DNA of 64,000 bases from Siminovitchia thermophila (lineage in GTDB: Bacteria > Bacillota > Bacilli > Bacillales > Bacillaceae_C), in contig NZ_JAFBFH010000017.1 in NCBI RefSeq assembly GCF_016909185.1, positions 33,509-97,508 of the forward strand. The letters run 5' to 3'. The position numbers and the translations under genes are program-made. This document shows, in pieces, positions 42,045-51,108 of the stretch. Positions within the stretch are counted from its first letter, which is position 1. Every line of letters starts with the position of its first letter. The notes under the pieces were generated by a model. The model made no database searches. It saw only the letters and a program-made list of their open reading frames with translations, and was not told the DNA's origin.

Positions 42045-43133
42045 ATGATTAAGAATGTATATCTTCAAGGATCTGCCAAGGAAATTGGATTTGGTCACGG
42101 GAGTCAAGGGAAGCAAGAAATAATCAATAGCTTGGAAACATATGAAAAACTATTTTATGGGTTCAAAAAAATGAGATGGTCCGAAGCAAGGGAATACGCA
42201 TTACTTCATTTAAAGGCGATTGAACAATATGATTTGCAGATGGTGGAAGAAATGGAAGGAATTGCGGAGGGCGCGGGAGTCGATTTTGAAGACATTTTAA
42301 CATTAAATGCCCGAAGTGAAATAGCCCTGACCAATCAAGGAGAACTGCTGGCGGATGGTTGTACGACGATGGCGATCACTAGTCCCATTAGCAAAGACAC
42401 CATCATTGGCCAAACTTGGGATTGGACCCCATCGCAAAAAAGAAGTTTGCTATTACTCCATATACAAGCCGAATCTAAACCCCGAATGACAATGGTGACT
42501 GAGGGGGGCCTCATCGGTAAGATTGGTTACAATTCGGCTGGAGTCGCCCTGTGTTTTAATGCTTTGCTGACAAATAAAAGGACAAACGAAATACCATTAC
42601 ATCTTGGTGCCCGTGCCGTCTTAAACTCTTATTCGCAAGCTGAGGCGATAGCCAAAATTGCAAATGGGCAAATAGCCGCCGCTGCCAGCTTTTTAATTGG
42701 ATATGATGACGGCAGTGGAAACGGGATGGCAGTTAATCCGGAAATCTCCCCTTTTGGCATTGATTATGTAGGCGGGGATGAAGGTTGGCTGACCCATACA
42801 AACCATATTTGTTCCGCTCGTCTTAACAATAAATTGAAGGATTTGAATGACTTCAGGTTTGAGGATTCAATCCTTAGGAAGAAGAGGGCGGACCAGCTTA
42901 TAAAAACAAGCCTTGCCGTCGGCGAACCGATCAATGAAAAAGTATTTGAGAGGTGGCTTTCCGATACATTTAATAAACCAAGTTCTATTCATCATTTTCA
43001 AAATAAAAATGTTCCTGAACATCGAAGGGCAGAAACGATCTTCTCGATTATCATCAATGTAACAAATAGGCGGGCACTATTACGGATTGGCCAAGAAGGA
43101 GAATTCAAGGAGATAGACAGCTTCCGAGAATGA
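42045..43133 (+). CDS. C45-family Ntn-hydrolase/acyltransferase, second copy
   Basis: A 362-residue paralog of the protein at 19437 with the same layout: NARSEIALT, the nucleophile Cys in ADGCTTMAIT near residue 105, GQTWDW and VTEGGLIGKIGYNSAGVALCFNAL. It stands between the ATPase and binding-protein genes of a peptide ABC transporter operon. Its substrate is probably what the transporter brings in, such as an acylated amine or small peptide-like amide, with cleavage in the cytoplasm (no signal peptide is visible). Autocatalytic cleavage before the Cys is expected from the family. Confidence 0.82.
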   Translation: MIKNVYLQGSAKEIGFGHGSQGKQEIINSLETYEKLFYGFKKMRWSEAREYALLHLKAIEQYDLQMVEEMEGIAEGAGVDFEDILTLNARSEIALTNQGELLADGCTTMAITSPISKDTIIGQTWDWTPSQKRSLLLLHIQAESKPRMTMVTEGGLIGKIGYNSAGVALCFNALLTNKRTNEIPLHLGARAVLNSYSQAEAIAKIANGQIAAAASFLIGYDDGSGNGMAVNPEISPFGIDYVGGDEGWLTHTNHICSARLNNKLKDLNDFRFEDSILRKKRADQLIKTSLAVGEPINEKVFERWLSDTFNKPSSIHHFQNKNVPEHRRAETIFSIIINVTNRRALLRIGQEGEFKEIDSFRE

Positions 43134-43183
43134 GTGTGACGAATAGTCGGAAAAGAAAGATAATAAAAAGTGGAGGAAATATC

Positions 43184-44743
43184 ATGAAAAAAATACTGAT
43201 ATCTTTTGTGGCAGTTATGATGTTAGTTGGATGTGCTTCATCGTCTGATGATGCGGGAAAAAGCGGAAAGAATGAAAAAGGCGGAACATTGAATGTTGCG
43301 TATATGGCACAACCGCCTACCTTGGATCCGCATGTAACTGTTTCTGTAGCCACAACTGATGTAGGACGTAATATTTTTGAAACCCTTTTGGCCTTTAACG
43401 AAAGGAATGAAGCCGCGCCATTACTCGCGGAGTCATTTGAATCAAGTGAAGATCTTAAAAGCATCACTTTTACATTAAGAAAAGGTGTCAAGTTCCATAA
43501 TGGAAAAGAAATGACCGCAGATGATGTAGTGGCATCCATGGAACGCTGGAAGGTACTGAATGGCAAGGCAAGCACCTATTTTTCCAAATCCGAATTTGTA
43601 AAAGAAGACGATTATACTGTCACGTTAAAAATGGATAAACCATTTACAATCGCCAAATATATTTTAGCCACTAATATAAACTTCCCGGCTATTATGCCAA
43701 AAGAAGTGATTGAAAATGCGCCAAAGTCCGGAGTTAAGGAATATATTGGAACAGGACCATTCAAGCTTGAAGAATGGAAGCAAGATCAATATATCAAGCT
43801 AGTGAAAAACGACGATTATCAATCACCACGCAAAGAACCAGATGGATTGGTCGGCAAGAAGGAGGCGATGGTTGACGAATTGTACTTCCATATGGTCCCT
43901 GATGCATCGACCAGAACGGCGGGCATTCAAACAGGAGAGTACGATATAGCTCTGCAAATTCCATATGATAATGTTCCGGCAATAGAAGGTGACCCGAACG
44001 TAGAAGCAATGACCCATCCCGAAGGGTTCAGCACAGTTGTATTCAATAAGCGTAATGGGCTGTTTTCTAATGAAAAAGCGCGGCAAGCATTAAACCTTGC
44101 AGTAGATAAACAAGAAGTGATGATGGCTGCATTCACCGATGAAAAGTTTTATACATTGGAGCACGGATTGTTGACGAAAGAGTATGTAAGCTGGTACAGA
44201 GAACAAGGAAAAGAGCAGTATGAAGCGCATGATCCGGAGACTGCCAAAAAACTGTTCAAAGAGGCTGGCTATAACGGGGAAAAGCTAAAAATATTAACAA
44301 CGAGAGATTATGAAGATCAATATCAAATCGCGGTCGTTATTCAGGAAAATCTTAAAAAAATAGGCGTCAAATCTGAGTTGCAAGTATACGACTGGGCAAC
44401 GTTGATGGAAGTCAGGGAAGATGATACAGTCTATGATTTAATGCCAATGGGTTACAACCCGGTAACAGACCCAACGCAAATTAACTTTTTAGACTCCAGA
44501 ATTCATTATACAGGCTGGTCGAATAGTCCGGAAATGGATCAATTGTTGGATGAATTGATGGTTGCTCCATCAGATGAAGATGCTAAAGAAATTTTCGGTA
44601 AACTGCAACATGAATCTTGGAACTATTTGCCTGCAATCAAATTTGGAGATTATGATAGTGTTGCCGCTATACGCACCAATGTGGAGCACTTTGAGATGTT
44701 TCATGGGCCAGTTTTATGGAATGTTACAAAGTCAAAGAAATAA
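43184..44743 (+). CDS. Peptide/nickel-type ABC transporter substrate-binding lipoprotein (OppA/DppA-like)
   Basis: A 519-residue binding protein of the SBP_bac_5 family. A signal peptide ends in a lipobox VMMLVGCAS (Cys about residue 17), then GGTLNVAYMAQPPTLDPHV, the FRLREGVKFH-like FTLRKGVKFHNGKEMTADDV and YIGTGPFKLEEW. The ATG at 43184 is chosen because GGAGG lies 9 bp before it and the signal peptide starts there. It is the last gene of the peptide transporter operon. A tandem repeat array follows; a conventional terminator is not visible, though hairpins in the array may serve. Confidence 0.9.
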   Translation: MKKILISFVAVMMLVGCASSSDDAGKSGKNEKGGTLNVAYMAQPPTLDPHVTVSVATTDVGRNIFETLLAFNERNEAAPLLAESFESSEDLKSITFTLRKGVKFHNGKEMTADDVVASMERWKVLNGKASTYFSKSEFVKEDDYTVTLKMDKPFTIAKYILATNINFPAIMPKEVIENAPKSGVKEYIGTGPFKLEEWKQDQYIKLVKNDDYQSPRKEPDGLVGKKEAMVDELYFHMVPDASTRTAGIQTGEYDIALQIPYDNVPAIEGDPNVEAMTHPEGFSTVVFNKRNGLFSNEKARQALNLAVDKQEVMMAAFTDEKFYTLEHGLLTKEYVSWYREQGKEQYEAHDPETAKKLFKEAGYNGEKLKILTTRDYEDQYQIAVVIQENLKKIGVKSELQVYDWATLMEVREDDTVYDLMPMGYNPVTDPTQINFLDSRIHYTGWSNSPEMDQLLDELMVAPSDEDAKEIFGKLQHESWNYLPAIKFGDYDSVAAIRTNVEHFEMFHGPVLWNVTKSKK

Positions 44744-44778
44744 ATCGACAGAAAACAATCTTTTTGTAACGTTATGAT

Positions 44779-45262
44779 CGGCTTGATTGCAAAAACGATG
44801 CAGCAAAAAACGGAAAAGCACCCTTTTTCAGCGTGAATAGTTCCGGTCTTTATGTGGATATCCGAGTAGAAGCAAAAGATGTCCACATTTTTATGAGAGA
44901 AAGGCTTTGGCAGAGTCGGTATCGGCAACTATTCGAGCGGAAAACGAACAAACGATGCGGCAAAAAACGAAAATCCCCCTTTCGAGCATGAATAGTTCCG
45001 GCCTTTTATGTGGATATCCGAGTAGAAGCAAAAGATATCCACATTTTTTATGAGAGAAAGGCCTTGGTAGAGCGGTATCGGCAGCTATTTGAGCGGAAAA
45101 CGAACAAATGATGCAGTAAAAAACGAAAATCCCCCTTTCGAGCATGAATAGTTCCGGCCCTTTATGTGGATATCTGAGTAGAAGCAAAAAGATATCCACA
45201 TTTTTTATGAGAGAAAGGTCTTGGTAGAGCGGTATCGGCAGCTATTCTAGTGGAAAAACTAG
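44779..45262. repeat. Tandem array of three ~156-bp units plus a partial unit
   Basis: Units begin CGGC at about 44779, 44923 and 45079, and a truncated one begins at 45236. The shared landmark GAATAGTTCCGG occurs at 44835, 44990 and 45146 (period 155-156). Each unit has an ATGTGGATATC / GATATCCACAT hairpin (one mismatch in unit 1) with a loop of about 15 bases, followed by AT-rich sequence. Units 2 and 3 are nearly identical; unit 1 is more diverged. No convincing gene is encoded. Confidence 0.85.
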
Positions 45263-45630
45263 TAAAATGTAAGAGGGGGTCAAAGCCGGAGCCAGCGCTA
45301 TAAAATGAGTTGTTATATAAGAGTATGGAAAATGGTTCCGGTGAAAGGGCCTGGGATCCAAAGCGGGTAGACTTTCATTTGTCATGTAACCCCGGGAAAA
45401 TGTTCGTGTTCGGTGGAAAAGTACAGCAGAAAGTTGCCGGTGCCGAAAGTTTTGAAATGAGCAAATTTTCTATTGCAATTTATTGTCAAACTTTTGAAAA
45501 TAACCTTTATCATTTTTAGATGGTTGAGTGTACTCCAAACTTACCGGAAGTTCTTTTAAAGAGGGGAGACCTGTGATATGATTTTTCATAATAGTCACTC
45601 TTTTAATGTGCTTTGTTTCTGCCAAAGGAG
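45263..45630. other. Intergenic stretch with no recognised gene
   Basis: Short frames only. No repeat or RNA motif was recognised. Confidence 0.4.
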
Positions 45631-45636
45631 GTGACC

Positions 45637-45840
45637 TTGTCTGAACGAATTTGACTATGTCCTTCGTAAATGAGACTTAGTAGCGGTAATCAGAAATAAC
45701 ACTATGAAGCTTATATTGTCTGTGATGTATATGATTCGATGGAAGCTGTATGAAAAGGCATTGGTTCCCCCGGGTTTGGTGTTTATAGATTAGTCATGGC
45801 GGCCCAAAGTATAGGCTCCATCAAGGTACTTGCAGATTGA
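45637..45840 (+). pseudogene. Degraded gene with intact ribosome binding site
   Basis: AAAGGAGGTGA precedes a TTG start that is followed within five codons by TGA. From 45700 another frame reads HYEAYIVCDVYDSMEAV, a TGA stop, then KGIGSPGFGVYRLVMAAQSI and GSIKVLAD, ending at TGA 45838. The composition is clearly protein-like. I do not identify the family securely; a DUF1177-like protein is a weak guess. It lies in the region downstream of the peptide transporter operon. Confidence 0.4.
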
Positions 45841-46240
45841 GAGTGCTGTGGGTGCTAAAAAATAAAAAAGGTAGAAAAGCCAATACTCTTGATGGGCTTC
45901 ACCTATTAGGTAACTCGATTACGAATATATCTCCGGCCGTTTCAACATAAGTATAAAAGAATAAAGGCATCACCATAGCGGCGCTAGGATCTTTGTCCAA
46001 CAGTCATCCGTCTATAATCTTCCTTTATTTCGGCTTTGGATGACTTCCAACATGATCTTCCATCTCAGGCTTAAAGCATCCGATAGGTGAGCGGGCGCTA
46101 TGTGAAGTGGAGTTCAGAAATTCAGCGTATTGTCTCGCAAGTTATCCATTTGCCGGGCTGGCCATTCTCTTATCTCTTAGCAACTCATCTAGTTTGGCTA
46201 TATAAGAAATGTGCGGGTCAAATAAAGTAAAAGGAAGGTT
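45841..46240. other. Intergenic stretch before the DUF1028 gene
   Basis: No frame of note and no secure promoter. It could hold further remnants of the degraded gene to its left. Confidence 0.35.
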
Positions 46241-47101
46241 ATGATGAAAATATTCAAAGATTTCATAAATACATATTCGATCGTTGGTTATGATCCTGAA
46301 ACAGAAGAGCTTGGGGTAGCCGTTGTTTCCAAGTTCCTCGCAGTCGGTTCTATTGTGCCGTGGGCCAAAGCAGGAGCTGGTGCTGTGGCGACACAATCGT
46401 GGGCAAATCCCTTATATGGAAAAAGAGGGCTGGAGTTAATGGAGAGTGGGAAAAGTGCGGAAGAAACAATCAGCATCCTCACTGAATGTGACGAGCAAAA
46501 AGCCTTACGTCAGGTTGGAATGGTCGATGCGAAAGGGAACAGCGCCACATTTTCTGGGGATGAATGCTACAAATGGGCCGGCGGGATGTCGGGGAAACAT
46601 TTTGCTTGCCAAGGAAACATTTTAGCGGGGCGAGAAGTTGTTGAAGCAATGGCCGCTGCATTTCAATCATGTAAAGGTGATTTGGCGACCCGTCTTTTAA
46701 AAGCACTCATGAGTGGGGAGCAGGCAGGGGGAGACAGACGTGGAAAGCAATCGGCATCTTTATTGGTAGTTAAAGAAAACGGAGGGTACGGCGGGATGAC
46801 AGACCGTTATTTGGATCTTCGTGTCGATGATCATGAAGAACCTGTAGAAGAGCTTCTTCGCTTATTCAATCTTCATCAGCTTTATTTCAAGAAATCAAAA
46901 GGCGAAGAAATATTGTTCGTTGAAGGCGGCATAAAAGAAGATCTGGCATGTTCTCTGTACAAATCATCCTTATTGACTGCCAAAGATCCGACGGATGATC
47001 AGCTTCTTGACGCTCTCCAAGACTTTCATCTGATTGAAAATTTTAATGAAAGTATGCAGGTGAGAGGACAAGGTATTAGAGTGTTGCAATTTAAAGGATA
47101 A
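46241..47101 (+). CDS. DUF1028 family protein (putative Ntn-hydrolase)
   Basis: A 286-residue protein whose first 225 residues match the DUF1028 pattern: FINTYSIVGYDPETEELGVAV, VGSIVPWAKAGAGAVATQSWAN, QGNILAG and ALMSGEQAGGDRRGKQSASLL. The family is predicted to have an Ntn-hydrolase-like fold and to act on small amides or peptides; experimental data are sparse. A roughly 60-residue C-terminal extension follows. AGGAAGG precedes two adjacent ATGs (46241, 46244). In many genomes the family occurs near peptide transporters, and here it lies one locus away from one that also carries a C45 hydrolase. Confidence 0.82.
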   Translation: MMKIFKDFINTYSIVGYDPETEELGVAVVSKFLAVGSIVPWAKAGAGAVATQSWANPLYGKRGLELMESGKSAEETISILTECDEQKALRQVGMVDAKGNSATFSGDECYKWAGGMSGKHFACQGNILAGREVVEAMAAAFQSCKGDLATRLLKALMSGEQAGGDRRGKQSASLLVVKENGGYGGMTDRYLDLRVDDHEEPVEELLRLFNLHQLYFKKSKGEEILFVEGGIKEDLACSLYKSSLLTAKDPTDDQLLDALQDFHLIENFNESMQVRGQGIRVLQFKG

Positions 47102-47146
47102 GAAGACCGCATAAAGACTTGGAGCTTCATTTCATCAGTTCAAGGT

Positions 47147-47307
47147 GGAAAGAGAGGGAGCGAATCACTTTAAAAAGGACCTGTTTCGCGAACGCAAAAA
47201 CGCCAAAAAGGCGTCTCTTATAAGGAGTTGTAACAGGTGCAACACCGATAAATCCAAATCGTTGTTTGGTGTGTTGCTTTGCTAATGAGCGCTCTCTTTC
47301 TTTTTGT
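47147..47307. repeat. Nested inverted-repeat element between convergent genes
   Basis: Outer arms GAAAGAGAG (47148-) and CTCTCTTTC (to 47300) with GCG extensions enclose ACCTGTT / AACAGGT, then CGCC / GGCG with an A5 loop, and a separate GCAACACC / GGTGTGTTGC hairpin. T-rich sequence follows. It may be a bidirectional terminator, a MITE remnant or a structured RNA. Confidence 0.5.
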
Positions 47308-47324
47308 ATCCTGCCGGAACGATG

Positions 47325-47858
47325 TTATTTATTCATAGGTGAGTTCGGATTTTCCAGTTCCAAAAGCTTGGATTTCATTGCAAGACCACCGCGATAACCG
47401 GTCAATGCGCCATTTTTTCCAACAATGCGATGACATGGCACTGCGATCATAATGGGGTTCGCGCCAATAGCTGCGCCGACAGCACGAGCCGCCGTTGGTT
47501 TGTTCAGGTAGTTTGCGATGTCGGAATAGGTCTTTGTCTGTCCGTAAGGAATCTCACAAAGAGTATTCCAAACTGACAGCTGGAATGGCGTCCCTTTGTA
47601 ATCAACTGGAAATGTGAATTCTTTCCGTTTTCCTTCTAAATATTCGATGATTTGCATTTTATAAGGAGCGAGATTTTTCTCATGTTCAACGAGTTGGCTG
47701 TCCGGAAAATGTTTTTCAACCCATGCAGACAATTCTTCCAATGGTTTGTTAGGTGATCCAACATATACAAGCCCCTTGGATGTGGCTGCTATATAAAAAC
47801 GCCAATTTTTATGTTCTAGCAAAGACCAGTAAATAGCGGATGTATGGTTTGATTTCAT
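47325..47858 (-). CDS. adaB: Methylated-DNA-protein-cysteine S-methyltransferase AdaB
   Basis: A 177-residue O6-alkylguanine-DNA alkyltransferase with the acceptor Cys in the signature IAVPCHRIVGKNG, and FQLSVWNTLCEIPYGQTKTY and GAAIGANPI in the DNA-binding domain. It repairs O6-methylguanine by stoichiometric transfer of the alkyl group to its own Cys. The ATG at 47858 lies 1 bp after the adaA stop, with AAAGGAG overlapping the end of adaA, so the two are translated together. The frame is open upstream but that part overlaps adaA. Confidence 0.92.
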   Translation of the reverse strand: MKSNHTSAIYWSLLEHKNWRFYIAATSKGLVYVGSPNKPLEELSAWVEKHFPDSQLVEHEKNLAPYKMQIIEYLEGKRKEFTFPVDYKGTPFQLSVWNTLCEIPYGQTKTYSDIANYLNKPTAARAVGAAIGANPIMIAVPCHRIVGKNGALTGYRGGLAMKSKLLELENPNSPMNK

Positions 47859-47859
47859 A

Positions 47860-48486
47860 TTATTGATTCTCCTTTTTACGCTTGAACCGCTGCAGTTTAC
47901 GATATTGTGCAGGTGTATGGCCAAACTGCTTTTTAAATAGTGTTATAAAATAGGGTGTGTTTGGTATTCCCACGCATATGGAGATATCCGTAATCGTTTT
48001 ATTGGTTTGAGTTAAATACTCTTTTGCCGCGTTTAATCTCACTTGTTGTATATATTCGGCAGGTGTGATGCCTTTAATCTTTTTAAATGTTCGGTGTAAA
48101 TGGTACGGACTTCCGTGGGCGATACTTGCCAGCGCTTCTAAATGTAATGGCTTTGTAAAATGGTTATGAATGTATTCCGTGACAAGAGCAATCCACTCAT
48201 GATCAGGCAATTCCTCGTTAGTGGGCTTGCAACGTTTACACGGGCGAAAATTTGCTTGGAGAGCTTGCTCTGCCGTTAGAAAAATACGGACATTCTCTTT
48301 TTTTGGCACACGAGATTTACATGATGGTTTGCAGAATATCCTCGTCGACTTGACGGCGTAGAAAAATTGATGATTGTAAGAAGCATCATTGTTTATAATC
48401 GCTTGCCATCTTTCATTTGTCATGAATGTGGCGTTATCCGGCATTCCGCAACCCTTTTGAAAGCTATTCTGTTGTTTGCCTTCCAT
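47860..48486 (-). CDS. adaA: AdaA: methylphosphotriester-DNA methyltransferase and transcriptional activator
   Basis: A 208-residue protein. The N-terminal Zn domain has the four Cys ligands in FCKPSCKSR and RPCKRCKP; the first is the methyl acceptor in the family. The C-terminal AraC-type HTH pair includes LEALASIAHGSPYHLHRTF and TDISICVGIPNTPYFITLFKKQFG. When methylated it activates the adaptive response to alkylation. The ATG at 48484-48486 follows GGTGAG. It is upstream of adaB in one operon and probably also controls alkA and the oxygenase gene nearby. Confidence 0.92.
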   Translation of the reverse strand: MEGKQQNSFQKGCGMPDNATFMTNERWQAIINNDASYNHQFFYAVKSTRIFCKPSCKSRVPKKENVRIFLTAEQALQANFRPCKRCKPTNEELPDHEWIALVTEYIHNHFTKPLHLEALASIAHGSPYHLHRTFKKIKGITPAEYIQQVRLNAAKEYLTQTNKTITDISICVGIPNTPYFITLFKKQFGHTPAQYRKLQRFKRKKENQ

Positions 48487-48560
48487 TATGCTCTCACCTT
48501 CTTAAGCAAATGCCCCCTAAACATTGAAATGGACGATTTTGCAGATATTCAATGGCAACC

Positions 48561-49274
48561 TCATTTCGAATCATGAAAAATAATTCCAAGTCCATAGCGT
48601 TCTCCGGAAGTAACAGTACTGACTCCATGGCGGATTTTCGTTTTATAATACCCTTTCTTACCGAAGAAAGGCCGATAGCTGGTGGGAAAAATGAGCGCCT
48701 CACCTTGTTCCAGCGTAATGACATGACCTCGGCTTTGAGCACGTGGAATTTGCTCCACCAGTATAAATTCTCCTCCCGCATAGTCATGATCCCTTTTGTT
48801 TAATCCAAAGACTACTTGGAAGGGGAAGAATATATCTCCATATAAATCTTGGTGCAAACAATTAAATCCTCCTTTTTCATACTTTAGCATTAAGGGGGTT
48901 GGCCTCGTTTGTCCATATGATTCACATATTTTTAGAAAATCTTGTAGATGATCCGGAAATTGTGCAGGCTGGTTTAAGTAACCCGCCCATCTATTGGCTG
49001 TTTTAGCCAGCTCCACATACAAAGACTCTCTTAATTGCTGTAGTGGGTCGGGCAGTGGATATAAAAAATATTTATACTCTCCATTACCAAAGCGGTATCT
49101 CTCCATATTGACAGTTGATCTGAATAACTCCTCTTGTTTATAAAACTCGATGAAAGAGGCGCATTCTCCTATCGTTAATAGGGATGGAAGTTTTGCAAAT
49201 CCAATTTCATCCAATTCTTTTTGAATCGACGCCCAATCTACATTTTGAGTACGTGTCCTTATATTTAAAGACAT
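48561..49274 (-). CDS. 2OG-Fe(II) oxygenase (prolyl 4-hydroxylase-like fold) in the alkylation-repair cluster
   Basis: A 237-residue protein with the iron-binding HxD in CLHQDLYGDIFFPFQ, the distal His in KIRHGVSTV and the 2-oxoglutarate-binding Arg in SGERYGLGIIFH. It resembles the COG3826-type oxygenases that are often encoded beside ada and alkA genes. It is not AlkB by sequence. Oxidative removal of an alkyl lesion or modification of a repair protein is possible, but the substrate is unknown. It lies upstream of adaA on the same strand (75 bp gap) and divergent from alkA. Confidence 0.8.
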   Translation of the reverse strand: MSLNIRTRTQNVDWASIQKELDEIGFAKLPSLLTIGECASFIEFYKQEELFRSTVNMERYRFGNGEYKYFLYPLPDPLQQLRESLYVELAKTANRWAGYLNQPAQFPDHLQDFLKICESYGQTRPTPLMLKYEKGGFNCLHQDLYGDIFFPFQVVFGLNKRDHDYAGGEFILVEQIPRAQSRGHVITLEQGEALIFPTSYRPFFGKKGYYKTKIRHGVSTVTSGERYGLGIIFHDSK

Positions 49275-49455
49275 TCAACCTCTCCCTTGTTCATGATTTT
49301 GTACAATCTAGTATAACGGCAGATGAAATAAAAAATAAGTTCTTTAGAACGTAATAGCAAGATATTGAAATTCTATCGGATGATGATGTGATAATATGTA
49401 CATCAATTCGGTATAAGGACATAAAAATGCTTGCCATAATGAGGAGATGGATAAC

Positions 49456-50367
49456 ATGACATTCCGTACACTTGAAGATGACATCACCATAATGTTACCT
49501 GAAGATTTTGATCTGGAAGCGAATCTTGGGTATTTAACACGGGAAAAGAATGAATGCATGTATGAAATAGAGGATGGTTTTATAACGAAAGCCATTGCTA
49601 TTGAAAAAGCTAGATTCTTAATACAAATAAGCGTTATCGCTAATAAACAGATGGTTGTTCGTTTTTTGGATGCCGCCCAACCTGTTGAGGAGTGGCATAG
49701 GGAGGAGATTGTCAAATATATTCGCGAATGGTTTGATCTTGATCGAGATATAACGCCATTTTATAAAATAGCAGAAGCCGATCCGCTTCTTAAAACGCCT
49801 GTTGAAAAGTTTCGCGGCTTGCGGGTTATTGGGATTCCCGACTTATTTGAAGCCTTATGTTGGGGTGTATTGGGACAGCAAATTAATATCGCATTCGCAT
49901 ACACATTAAAAAAACAGCTTGTAGAAGCATTTGGGGAATGTATGGAATGGAAAGGAAAAAAATACTGGATTTTCCCGTCGTACAAGCAAATTTCACAACG
50001 AACCACCAGCGATTTTTCAAATATTAAAATGACGCTACGGAAAAGTGAATATGTGATTGGCATAGCTAAGCTCATGGCAAGTGGAGAGATATCGAAGGAA
50101 GAGCTAATGAAAATGAGCTTTCAAGATGCCGAAAAGAAATTAACCCAGATTCGTGGCGTTGGTCCTTGGACGGCCCATTATGTTTTAATGCGTTGTCTTA
50201 GGTTCGGGTCTGCTTTTCCAATCGATGATGTGGGTCTTATGAATGCAATAAAAGTACTGCGTAAAATGGATCGAAAGCCCACCAAAAATGAAATAATGGC
50301 CTTATCGGCTTCATGGAAAAACTGGGAATCGTACGCTACTTTTTATTTATGGCGTACACTTTATTAG
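49456..50367 (+). CDS. alkA: DNA-3-methyladenine glycosylase II (AlkA)
   Basis: A 303-residue HhH-GPD glycosylase. The helix-hairpin-helix is LTQIRGVGPWTAHYVLMRCL, with the catalytic Asp in FPIDDVGL. An N-terminal AlkA-type domain precedes it, with LCWGVLGQQINIAFAYTLKK as the conserved QQ motif. It excises 3-methyladenine and other alkylated bases. The ATG at 49456 is preferred, with GAGGAG 9 bp upstream; an ATG at 49447 directly abuts that site. It is divergent from the oxygenase gene. No AdaA site could be fixed in the short intergenic region. Confidence 0.9.
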   Translation: MTFRTLEDDITIMLPEDFDLEANLGYLTREKNECMYEIEDGFITKAIAIEKARFLIQISVIANKQMVVRFLDAAQPVEEWHREEIVKYIREWFDLDRDITPFYKIAEADPLLKTPVEKFRGLRVIGIPDLFEALCWGVLGQQINIAFAYTLKKQLVEAFGECMEWKGKKYWIFPSYKQISQRTTSDFSNIKMTLRKSEYVIGIAKLMASGEISKEELMKMSFQDAEKKLTQIRGVGPWTAHYVLMRCLRFGSAFPIDDVGLMNAIKVLRKMDRKPTKNEIMALSASWKNWESYATFYLWRTLY

Positions 50368-50593
50368 TGGGGAAGGGCCCGCAGCCGCGTGATCAGTGGA
50401 GACCAAGAAATGGCGGCGCCTGGATGATAGGATGCCATTTGAAAGTATAGTTTGGAAAGTTAGGGATAATATTGACAGATAGAGCCACTGCTGTTCATTT
50501 TCAATAAAGTCGGTTCGTTACAAATAAAACTTTGTTACATTTACAATAAAGATTTATAATAACACCAGACATGTTCCTCTAAAGGGCGATATG
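50368..50593. other. Intergenic stretch after alkA
   Basis: No gene or terminator was recognised; the stretch leads into repeats. Confidence 0.35.
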
Positions 50594-50784
50594 TCACTCA
50601 AGATTTTGAAGTGGGAGTCATACGGCACCTTACATGCCGGATAAATTGTCCCAGTGTATCATACGGAAGCTTTTAGCATAGTCAAAATAGGGTAGACTCC
50701 TGCGGGAATAGCTCGAGCTGAAGATCCCGCAGGAAAGCGAAATATGTTGACGTAGAGATGATAGGAATTTTTTTAACAAAAATA
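50594..50784 (-). repeat. Dispersed repeat, inverted copy of the left part of the 55436 element
   Basis: It contains AGTGGGAGTCATACGGCACC, CATGCCGGATAAATTGTCC and CTCCTGCGGGAATAGCTCG, followed by GATCCCGCAGGAAAGCG. These are the reverse complement of the repeat at 55525-55700 and 63440-63650. The CTCCTGCGGGA / TCCCGCAGGA part forms a hairpin. Confidence 0.8.
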
Positions 50785-50785
50785 A

Positions 50786-50912
50786 GGGCTGGACATAACT
50801 CTGTAAAAATGAAATAAACCGCATGGAATCAAGTTTAAAACCTTGATTTCAGGCGGTTTTGTTTTCACGATGTAATATGAATCAGCTTTCAACTTCTGTC
50901 CCGGCCCCATTG
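50786..50912. repeat. MITE-like repeat with GGGACA ends, copy 2
   Basis: It begins GGGCTGGACATAA and ends TTCTGTCCCGGCCCC, with the same CCGCATGGAATCAAG core as the copy at 20674. It directly adjoins the inverted repeat to its left. The stretch from 50913 to 51108 has no recognised gene. Confidence 0.7.
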
Positions 50913-51108
50913 TGCAATGATAAAGGAAAAATGAAACATCTTTATTGCGATCAGCTGTGTGAAAATGAATATGCTTGTACAAAATTATCATATAAGCGTA
51001 TGATCTATAAACCAAATGAATGGGACGTCACAAGTAACATGGGGCTATACAGTCGAAACCCGCACGGTGCTGTTAGCGGGAATCGGGACCGAATAGGGAA
51101 AAGAACGC

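Noticed and set aside
44900..45199. Repetitive minus-strand frame of about 100 codons across the tandem array
   Set aside because: It merely reflects the repeat units, has no start signals, and changes frame between units.
44779..45262. CRISPR array
   Set aside because: Units of 156 bp repeat as a whole; there are no short repeats with unique spacers and no cas genes nearby.
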